Below, one piece after another: positions 36,515-42,685 of a stretch of 64,000 nt of DNA. This DNA is from Albimonas pacifica (lineage in GTDB: Bacteria; Pseudomonadota; Alphaproteobacteria; Rhodobacterales; Rhodobacteraceae). The position numbers and the translations under genes are program-made. The notes under the pieces were generated by a model that saw only the letters and a list, made by a program, of their open reading frames with translations, did no database searches and was not told where the DNA came from. Every line of letters starts with the position of its first letter. Position 1 is the first letter of the stretch. Where the stretch lies: positions 372,001-436,000 of the forward strand of contig NZ_FOQH01000004.1 of assembly GCF_900113695.1 (NCBI RefSeq), in the 5' to 3' direction.

Positions 36515-36757
36515 TCAGACGGGGCCGAGAATTTTTTCTCCGCGCCCTCCGGAAAGGGGTCCGAACAGGGGAATCGGGTTCTCCGAAGCCCCCTGGAGCC
36601 GATTCGAATCGGGTTCCAGCGCCGAATCAGCCGCCCGCAGCTCGGTCGCCGCGACCAGAATCGCGTCGTCGAGCTGCTCTGCCAGGCGCATGTGGTAGTG
36701 CCGAATCGCGTACTGCCGCAGGTCGGCGAGCACGTCGATGATCCAGTCCTGAGCCAT
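36515..36757 (-). CDS. Small conserved-looking protein between the two quorum-sensing modules
   Basis: Product of 80 residues. The first 45 (MAQDWIIDVLADLRQYAIRH, then MRLAEQLDDAILVAATEL) look like a compact amphipathic helical protein. From memory they resemble short uncharacterised Rhodobacterales proteins starting AQDWILDVLADL. The last 30 residues are low-complexity and overlap repeats of GAATCGGGTTC (36571-36581, 36606-36616). A purine-rich AGGGGACGG lies just upstream of the ATG. It has no known function, transmembrane segment or signal. The position suggests a role in, or co-inheritance with, the lux locus. Confidence 0.7.
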   Translation of the reverse strand: MAQDWIIDVLADLRQYAIRHYHMRLAEQLDDAILVAATELRAADSALEPDSNRLQGASENPIPLFGPLSGGRGEKILGPV

Positions 36758-37622
36758 GGTCCGTCCCCTATGCTGATCCCCATCCGGGCCGCCGCCCCGG
36801 CCCTCTGAGGGGCTGTGGAGGGGCGGCGGGGATCAGAGTGCCCCTGGGGCGCCGGGGACGGCAGTCGCCATTTCCTCCTCCCCCGATCCGGCGAGGGGGA
36901 CTCGTCCATCCTCCTGGCGCAGCTGAGGAATTTCTCCGCCGTTTTGCGGCCGGAGCGGCGCGGCGGGCGAGTCGCCCCGGCCTCTTTCGGGGACCGCGGG
37001 GCCCTTCGTGCAGGAAGGACCCCGCGCCCCTCGGTCGCCGCGCGGGCCATCGTGCAGGACGGCTCGCGCAGGGACCGGCCGCCGCGCGCCCCCGCCGTGC
37101 AGGGCGGAGGAGGCGACGGCGTCGTCCGGGCCGAAACGTGCAGAACGGCGCTCGGACGGTCGCCCGATCCGCCGGGGACATGGCGGGTTTCGGGCGGCTC
37201 CGGCCCCTGGAGAGACCGGAGAAGGGGGATCGCGGCGGCGGGGGCGGCGCGCGTCGCGCCGGGGTCCGCGATCCATTCACGGAATTCATTGACGTTTCAC
37301 TGCGGGGGAGAGGCCGCCGAAGGGGGCGGCGGCCGGGTCCCGCGGGCTCCCGGCCCGACGCGAAGGGAACGCCGGAACCGGAGGTCTGGGCGCGCCGCGC
37401 GGATCGCGGCGCCGGGGGCGGGGTCCTGAACGGCCAGGGGGAGCCGCGTCGGACGAAGCTCGGGCGACGATCGGATCGCCCGCGCGGTCGACGGATCCGT
37501 CCGGGGGCGCCCCTCGCGGCCAGGACCCGTTGGGGCGGGTCGGCGCGGGCGGGGTTCCCGCCCCGGTCCGCGGGCGCATGCCGTCGCGGACCGGGGGGAC
37601 TGTCTTCCGTCGGGGGTCCGGG
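36758..37622. other. Long non-coding segment between luxI2 and the small gene
   Basis: 865 bp without a credible gene. Open frames on both strands here have Arg/Gly/Pro-dominated composition and no ribosome sites. The notable content is the four-hairpin array at 36995-37158. Further hairpin-like GC arms occur on either side (for example CCCCG/CGGGG at about 36974-36992), and a pyrimidine tract CCTCCTCCCCC lies at 36874-36884 on the plus strand. Confidence 0.7.
36995..37158. ncRNA. Array of four stem-loops sharing a GTGCAG/CTGCAC loop (candidate structured RNA)
   Basis: GTGCAG occurs at 37008, 37052, 37097 and 37138, spaced 44, 45 and 41 nt, each time at the tip of a hairpin. Hairpin 1: 36995-37007 with 37014-37026, 12 of 13 paired. 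Hairpin 2: 37040-37051 with 37058-37069, 11 of 12 paired counting one G-U. Hairpin 3: 37092-37096 with 37103-37107, plus 2 more pairs after one mismatch. Hairpin 4: 37123-37133 with 37146-37158 with a 2-nt bulge, and the hexamer inside a 12-nt loop. Stem sequences differ while loops are constant, a pattern expected of selected RNA structure. The transcribed strand is unknown. The organisation recalls tandem alphaproteobacterial small RNAs, but the loop is not the known CCUCCUCCC type. Confidence 0.5.
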
Positions 37623-38252
37623 TCAGGCGCCGACGGCGAACTCCACGACCTGGGCAGCCTCGGCGATCTGGGCGTGCTCCTCGACCTTGCGGGCCATGTT
37701 GTCCCGCACCTCCTGGGTGCACGGCCACAGGCCGGCGCAGATCGCGCGGCGCTCCTCGCCGGACTTGCCCATCACGTCGGGCGTGAAGTCCAGGCCCTTG
37801 TAGACGCGCAGCATCGGCTCGTCGAAAACGCCCACGTAGAACTCCAGGCCGAAGCGCAGGCCGACGTCGATGCCGGCGAGCAGCAGCGAGGAAGTGACCG
37901 TCATCGCCTCGCGGCGCGACTTCACGCTGGGCGAGATGCACAGGCGGGTGATCTCCCAGATCGTCGGCGACTGAATGACGACGCCGTCGGTCAGGTGGGA
38001 GAAGTGCTCGCCGATCATGGTGCGGCCGGTGGTGGGCATCAGCCGGCCCGAGCCGGCGTGGCTCCCGTCCTCGCGCTCATAGATGATGTAGAGCGGGGCC
38101 AGGTCATCGTACTGATCACGCTCCCAACCGTTTGCGTCGACGGAGACGTCCCACTTCATACGGTCCCTGAATTGGGCGGACCGATCGCGGAACATTTCGT
38201 CCACGAGGGAGGGATACTTGTGCAGTTCGTGAGCGTAGACGTAGCGGATCAT
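37623..38252 (-). CDS. Acyl-homoserine-lactone synthase (LuxI family), module 2
   Basis: Product of 209 residues with the invariant LuxI residues Arg24, Phe28, Trp34, Asp46, Asp49, Arg70, Phe84, Glu100 and Arg103. The ATG at 38252 (MIRYVY) aligns with the start of LuxI1 (MIRFIY); a longer in-frame reading from 38285 crosses the leader hairpin and is rejected. GAGGAG lies about 10 nt upstream. The C-terminal 40 residues differ entirely from LuxI1. It lies 93 bp downstream of luxR2. The signal is unknown and may differ from module 1. Confidence 0.95.
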   Translation of the reverse strand: MIRYVYAHELHKYPSLVDEMFRDRSAQFRDRMKWDVSVDANGWERDQYDDLAPLYIIYEREDGSHAGSGRLMPTTGRTMIGEHFSHLTDGVVIQSPTIWEITRLCISPSVKSRREAMTVTSSLLLAGIDVGLRFGLEFYVGVFDEPMLRVYKGLDFTPDVMGKSGEERRAICAGLWPCTQEVRDNMARKVEEHAQIAEAAQVVEFAVGA

Positions 38253-38255
38253 GAG

Positions 38256-38285
38256 TTGGGCACTCCTCGGAAAGACAGTGCCCAA
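38256..38285 (-). promoter_or_regulatory. Leader hairpin enclosing the luxI2 ribosome-binding site
   Basis: Perfect 9-bp inverted repeat TTGGGCACT/AGTGCCCAA (38256-38264 and 38277-38285) with a 12-nt spacer, ending 3 nt before the luxI2 ATG. On the mRNA the GAGGAG Shine-Dalgarno begins in the loop and runs into the 3' arm, so folding would limit ribosome access. It could alternatively be a protein-binding dyad in the DNA. Confidence 0.55.
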
Positions 38286-38292
38286 TGAATTG

Positions 38293-38318
38293 TCATCGCC
38301 TACCTGAATAGACGATGA
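38293..38318. promoter_or_regulatory. Candidate LuxR operator dyad upstream of luxI2
   Basis: A 26-bp dyad with arms TCATCG/CGATGA and a 14-bp spacer, 41-66 bp upstream of the luxI2 ATG in a lower-GC gap. The placement is close to that of the dyad before luxI1, but the sequences differ, which would suit separate LuxR specificities. Confidence 0.3.
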
Positions 38319-38345
38319 ACGAAATTCACGATTTCTATGAAAGCA

Positions 38346-39077
38346 TCAAATATTGATGATGCCTGTTCTTACTGCAATTGCGACAGCGTGGGGCATGTTC
38401 AGACCGCCAAGCTTGTTCCTGGCACTGTCTAAATAAACCCTCAGGGTGTTTTCAGATATTTTAAGGTTCTCCGCGATCTGATTACGGCTCATGCCGGACG
38501 AGATCATCGCCAGGGCGTCCCGTTCCCTGGGCGACAACGCGGCGAATTCCTGCTCGTTGCGAACGTCGAAAATCTCCAGCACCTTCTGGTGCATGAAGTT
38601 GGCGACGAGCAGCCAGTCGCTCGCGGTCTCGGCGATGTAGCGTTCCCAGACGCGATCGGTGCACGTTTTGTTGATGGTCAGGACCGCGAACTGTCCGTTG
38701 GGTCCCCTCACGGGAACCGTGTAGCCCTGGTTTCCAACGCCGGCGTCCACTGCTTCGAGGATCAGCTTCCGGCGTTTCTTGGGGCTCCAGTCGAGCCGCT
38801 TCCAATCAAGCGGCGTGAAGCTCTGCACAGCTCCGACGACCGTGGGGTCCGCTTCCTTGTAGTTCTCCTCCAGGTAGCGCTGCGACCAGTCCGCCCGATA
38901 GGTGATTTCGGCGAACTGATAGTCCCCGAACGTGGCGCCTCCCCCGAACGAGACGACCACGTACACGACATGGTCGACGTCATAGACGTCCCGGACAAGA
39001 TCGGCGAAAAGCCGGATGTCCTCAACTTTCCGGAACTCCGGAAGGCCCTCGATGATGGATTTTATTCGGTCAGTCAT
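38346..39077 (-). CDS. LuxR-family autoinducer-binding transcription factor, module 2
   Basis: Product of 243 residues, paralogous to the first LuxR. The autoinducer domain has Trp64, Tyr68, Asp77, Pro78 and Trp92, a constant +7 offset from LuxR. The helix-turn-helix (SPRERDALAMISSGMSRNQI then NTLRVYLDSARNKLGGLN) is nearly the same as in LuxR1, while the ligand domain is more diverged. This suggests shared DNA targets with different signals. GC content is visibly lower than in neighbouring genes, with codons such as ATT, TTT and AAA more frequent. It is the first gene of the luxR2-luxI2 pair. Confidence 0.95.
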   Translation of the reverse strand: MTDRIKSIIEGLPEFRKVEDIRLFADLVRDVYDVDHVVYVVVSFGGGATFGDYQFAEITYRADWSQRYLEENYKEADPTVVGAVQSFTPLDWKRLDWSPKKRRKLILEAVDAGVGNQGYTVPVRGPNGQFAVLTINKTCTDRVWERYIAETASDWLLVANFMHQKVLEIFDVRNEQEFAALSPRERDALAMISSGMSRNQIAENLKISENTLRVYLDSARNKLGGLNMPHAVAIAVRTGIINI

Positions 39078-39798
39078 CCGCGGAGTCGGCCATATCGGGC
39101 GTCAAGGCGCCGGTTTGGGGCGTTCGCCCGACCATAGCCGCGCCGCTCGCCGGACGCCATGGCATCCGCACGCTGCGAGTCGACTCGCGCGCCGACAGGC
39201 GATTCGCCCTCGGCAGAGAGGAGATGACGGCCGGGACGCGTTCACCGGATGCCGGACTTATGAAACGCTTCCCCTGGGTCAGGAGCCCCCCGGGGATTGT
39301 CCGACGAGAGAGACGCCACGCATGACGCATCCCGGCCGTAGTATGTAAATCCGACTGCGCGCGCCGGCGGGCGACGGTCCCGTCATGGGGTTGACGGTCG
39401 CCGCCAGGGCCCGATGGAGCGAAACCTGGGCGCTGGGGATCGCCCTTGGTTCCTTCGCCGGCTGGGGAATCCCGGCGTCCATCCTGACGGGGTGGGGTGC
39501 CCCCGTCCGCCCCTTGCCGGTCGCGGCCTGCAGCTCGGACCTGGCACGCTTTTCTTGTTCGGTTCGAACCCTCTCATGGTTGCGCCATGTCGCCCTTTCT
39601 AGGCGATCTGGGCGAAACCGAAATTCCCCTGAAATGGTGGGGAGGCGATTTTCAAGTCATTGATTTCGTTGAAAGTGAACATTTTCTGAATCAACCGAGC
39701 GGCTCGAATCGCGTGAATCGGGCCCCGAATCCGGCCTCCGAGTCGCCCTTTTCGGCCGGCCCCGCACCCCGCCGACTCGCCTTCCCCGCGAACGCGAA
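39078..39798. other. Non-coding region upstream of luxR2
   Basis: 721 bp with no convincing gene. Short open frames (for example 39385-39663 plus strand) lack ribosome sites and family resemblance. The composition is lower in GC at 39560-39715, with AATTTT/GATTTC-rich words. The luxR2 promoter should lie within 39080-39360, but I could not define it. Confidence 0.5.
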
Positions 39799-39826
39799 GC
39801 GCCCGGCGGAGGGGTCCGCCGGGCGC
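39799..39826 (-). terminator. Terminator-like hairpin downstream of ccr
   Basis: Perfect 12-bp stem (arms GCGCCCGGCGGA and its complement, 39799-39810 with 39815-39826) and a 4-nt loop, 40 bp after the ccr stop. On the minus strand it is followed by TTCGCGTTCG, not a full T-tract. A near-identical hairpin occurs at 63200-63229. Confidence 0.65.
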
Positions 39827-39865
39827 CGGGAGCTCGGGTCGAGACGGGGCCGGAGCCCCGGGGCG

Positions 39866-41158
39866 TCAGCCGCGCGAGGCCTCGAGCGCGTCCTCGAAGG
39901 TGCGGAGGCCGGTGGTCCTGGCGCTGACCAGCACCGCCATGTTCCCCGGCTTGTGCTCGTTGCGCAGCATCTTCATGTGCGACTCGGGGATCTGGTCCCA
40001 GGGGAACACCTCGGACATGCAGGGATCGAGGCGCCGCTCGATCATCAGCTTGTTCGCGGCGGAAGCCTGCTTGAGGTTGGCGAAATGCGAGCCCTGCACG
40101 CGCTTCTGGTGCATCCACAGATAGCGGGCGTCCATGGTCAGGTTGTAGCCGGTGGTCCCGGCGCAGATCACCACCATGCCGCCGCGCTTCACCACGAAGA
40201 CCGAGGTCGGGAAGGTCGACTCGCCGGGGTGCTCGAACACCATGTCGACGTTGTTGCCCTTGCCGGTGATCTCCCAGATCGCCGCGCCGAACTTGCGCAC
40301 CTCCTTGAACCAGGCCTTGTACTCGTCCGAGTTCACGGTCGGCATCTGGCCCCAGCAGTTGAAGTCCTTGCGGTTCAGGACGCCCTTGGCGCCCAGGTCC
40401 AGCACGAACTGCCGCTTGCTCTCGTCCGAGATCACGCCGATGGCGTTGGCGCCGGCGGTGTTGATCAGCTGGATCGCATAGGACCCAAGTCCGCCCGAGG
40501 CGCCCCAGACCAGCACGTTGTCGCCGGGCTTGAGGATGTGCGGCCGGTGGCCGAACAGCATCCGGTAGGCGGTGGCGAGGGTCAGCGTGTAGCAGGCCGA
40601 CTCCTCCCAGGTCAGGTGCTGGGGACGCGGCATCAGCTGCTGGCTCTGCACCCGGCAGAACTGGGCGAAGGAGCCGTCCGGCGTCTCGTAGCCCCAGATG
40701 CGCTGGGTGGGCGAGAACATCGGATCGCCGCCGTTGCACTCCTCGTCGTCGCCGTCGTCCTGGTTGCAATGCACCACGACCTGGTCGCCGACCTTCCAGC
40801 GCTTCACCTTGTCCCCGACCGCCCAGACGATGCCCGAGGCGTCGGAGCCCGCGACGTGGAAGTCGGCCTTGTGGACGTCGAAGGGCGAGATCGGGGTGCC
40901 CAGCGCGGCCCAGACGCCGTTGTAGTTGACGCCGGCGGCCATCACGAAGATCAGCACCTCGTTGGAGTCGAGCTTCGGCGTCTCGACCACCTCGAGCTGC
41001 ATGGCGGTGTCGGGCTTGCCGTGGCGCTCGCGCCGGATCGCCCAGGCGTACATCTTCGCGGGCACGTGCCCGAGGGGCGGGATCTCTCCCACCTCGTAGA
41101 GGTCCTTAACCGGAGCCTCGTAATCGGTGATCGTCTCGGGGGCGTCGAGCGGGGCCAT
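39866..41158 (-). CDS. ccr: Crotonyl-CoA carboxylase/reductase
   Basis: Key enzyme of the ethylmalonyl-CoA pathway: NADPH-dependent reductive carboxylation of crotonyl-CoA to ethylmalonyl-CoA during acetyl-CoA assimilation. The 430-residue product is of the MDR fold, with N-terminal APVKDLYEVGEIPPLGHVP, AAGVNYNGVWAALG and the Rossmann motif VWGASGGLGSYAIQL. The sequence is typical of Rhodobacter-type Ccr. The start at 41158 has AAGGAGACC upstream; in-frame extension is rejected. It is divergent from the glycosyltransferase-like gene, and ecm lies 1.5 kb away. Confidence 0.96.
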   Translation of the reverse strand: MAPLDAPETITDYEAPVKDLYEVGEIPPLGHVPAKMYAWAIRRERHGKPDTAMQLEVVETPKLDSNEVLIFVMAAGVNYNGVWAALGTPISPFDVHKADFHVAGSDASGIVWAVGDKVKRWKVGDQVVVHCNQDDGDDEECNGGDPMFSPTQRIWGYETPDGSFAQFCRVQSQQLMPRPQHLTWEESACYTLTLATAYRMLFGHRPHILKPGDNVLVWGASGGLGSYAIQLINTAGANAIGVISDESKRQFVLDLGAKGVLNRKDFNCWGQMPTVNSDEYKAWFKEVRKFGAAIWEITGKGNNVDMVFEHPGESTFPTSVFVVKRGGMVVICAGTTGYNLTMDARYLWMHQKRVQGSHFANLKQASAANKLMIERRLDPCMSEVFPWDQIPESHMKMLRNEHKPGNMAVLVSARTTGLRTFEDALEASRG

Positions 41159-41483
41159 GTGCGGTCTCCTTGGCGCTTGGCGAGCGGGGCGCGAAAAACG
41201 GTCGCGCAAGATTGTTGCGGATTTCGGCCGCGGCGATGCATGACATTGCTCGCCCGTCTGCGCAACCCCCGCAATGCGGCGTAGGTGTGCGCCGCATCAT
41301 TTTCGCCGAATCCGGGCCCCGGGCGAAGCGAATTCGCCTGACCGGCCGGCCGGCCGCGCCGGCGTCGCGGGGCCTGCGCCGCTGGGTCGCTGGCGCGCGG
41401 GATGCGCCGCCGGCCGGCCCGCGCCATCATGCGCGCCGCGCCGACCCGACGCCGGGAGGCCGACCGCAAGGGGGGGAGCCTGC
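41159..41483. promoter_or_regulatory. Divergent regulatory region of ccr and the glycosyltransferase-like gene
   Basis: 325 bp without a gene. It contains TTGC-rich half-sites (GCAA-5 bp-TTGC around 41207-41219, TGCGCAA near 41260) and the decamer GCATGACATT at 41238-41247. The same decamer recurs upstream of ecm at 42622-42631, so it may be a shared operator of the ethylmalonyl-CoA genes. Confidence 0.4.
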
Positions 41484-42542
41484 ATGACCAGCCATGTCTA
41501 CACGTTGCTCGTGGGGCCGGAGCGCAGGGAGACCCTCTCCCGCCCCGAGCCGCTGGCCTTCCTCGACGACGGCGACACGAAGTTCCACCGGATCACCCTC
41601 AAGGCCGGCGGCGGCTTCGGCCGTCTGCGCCAGGTTCTGGGCCTGCTGCCGCGCCTGCGCCGCGCGAAGCTGGTGGTGACGACGGAGTACATCGTCGCCT
41701 GGTCGGTGGGGCTGCTGTTCTTCCTGACCCGCGCGCCGGCGAAGCACGTGGTTGTGGGGCTCAACATCTCCGGCCGCCCGATCCAGCCGCGGCGGCGCTG
41801 GATGCGCTGGCTGGCGAATCTCGCCTTCCGCCGGGTGGACCTCGCCATCGTCGCCTCGCGGCCCGAGGCGCGGATCTTCCACCGGATGCACGACATCCCC
41901 ATGCAGCGCTTCGCCTTCGCGCTGTGGTCCTTCGACCTGCCCTCGGACGAGGGATCGGCCTTCCGGCGCCCCGACCGCCCCTATTTCTGCCTGATCGGCC
42001 GCAACAACCGCGACCACGAGACCTTCTGCAAGGCGCTCGAGGGGCTGGACGCCGAGGGGGTGATCGTCTCCTCCGCGCCGCCGGCGATCCCGTTGCCGGC
42101 GAACGTGCGGGCGCTGACCAACATCCCCTTCGCGGACTGCATCGACTGCATCAAGGGCTCGGTCGCCAACGTGATCCTGGTCAACGACGCGAACCGCGGC
42201 GCCGGGCACATCACCATCGTCACCGCCATGCACTGCGCCCGCCCGCAGATCATCTCCGACGTCGACACCGCCACGGACTATTTCATCGAGGACGAGCACG
42301 TGCTGACCGTGCCGCTGGCCGACGCCGAGGCGACCCGCGCCGCCATGGCCGGCCTGCTGGCGGACCCGGCCCGCGCCGACCGCATGGGCGCGGCCTCCGC
42401 CGCCTACGCCCTGCGCTGGCTGACCCACGAGAAGCGCGAGCAGCGCCTGGCCGAGATCCAGCGCGACTGGTGGACCGGGGGCGGCTTCGCCCCGATCGAC
42501 CCCGACTGGGCGGCCGAGCGGGGCGTCTCCGCGCAGCTCTGA
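41484..42542 (+). CDS. GT-B glycosyltransferase-like protein of unknown specificity
   Basis: Product of 352 residues with the layout of a retaining GT-B (GT4-like) glycosyltransferase. An N-terminal Rossmann half contains LVVTTEYIVAWSVGLLFFLT. The C-terminal half has PYFCLIGRNNRDHETFCKAL, VRALTNIPFADCIDCI and GHITIVTAMHCARPQIISDV followed by TATDYF. The last corresponds to the nucleotide-sugar-binding region where an Glu-x7-Glu motif is normally seen, but here it is atypical. No polysaccharide genes are adjacent. The start at 41484 has GGGGGGAG upstream. It separates ccr from ecm. Confidence 0.65.
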   Translation: MTSHVYTLLVGPERRETLSRPEPLAFLDDGDTKFHRITLKAGGGFGRLRQVLGLLPRLRRAKLVVTTEYIVAWSVGLLFFLTRAPAKHVVVGLNISGRPIQPRRRWMRWLANLAFRRVDLAIVASRPEARIFHRMHDIPMQRFAFALWSFDLPSDEGSAFRRPDRPYFCLIGRNNRDHETFCKALEGLDAEGVIVSSAPPAIPLPANVRALTNIPFADCIDCIKGSVANVILVNDANRGAGHITIVTAMHCARPQIISDVDTATDYFIEDEHVLTVPLADAEATRAAMAGLLADPARADRMGAASAAYALRWLTHEKREQRLAEIQRDWWTGGGFAPIDPDWAAERGVSAQL

Positions 42543-42605
42543 GGCCGGGAGCCTGCCGCGGCTGGAAAAATCACCGCGATACTTTATTCTCTCCCGAACA
42601 CCTCT

Positions 42606-42631
42606 TGCGCAATTTCATGTCGCATGACATT
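42606..42631 (+). promoter_or_regulatory. Candidate operator upstream of ecm
   Basis: The 143-bp gap before ecm has an AT-rich patch (42566-42590). It is followed by the palindrome TTGCGCAA (about 42605-42613) and the dyad ATGTC/GACAT enclosing GCAT, which includes the decamer GCATGACATT also found upstream of ccr. The distance to the ecm ATG is about 55 bp. Confidence 0.4.
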
Positions 42632-42685
42632 TCCGCGGCAGCGCAGCAAACTGCCCCGAATCCCCTGTCCGACCGGAGGCTCGTC

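Noticed and set aside
36192-37050. N-terminal extension of luxR1
   Set aside because: The second LuxR begins at the equivalent MTDR, and the extension has non-protein composition and would run through the 80-residue gene.
36995-37158. CRISPR array
   Set aside because: The conserved unit is only about 6-8 bp in a hairpin loop; there are no 25-35-bp identical repeats and no cas genes.
36815-37803. Plus-strand open frames over the hairpin array
   Set aside because: No ribosome sites, Arg/Gly/Pro-rich, and one would overlap luxI2. The segment is treated as non-coding.
42617-42685. Longer N-terminus for Ecm from an upstream ATG near 42617
   Set aside because: The family N-terminus starts just before WIFRTYAGHST, and GGAGG sits directly upstream of 42686.
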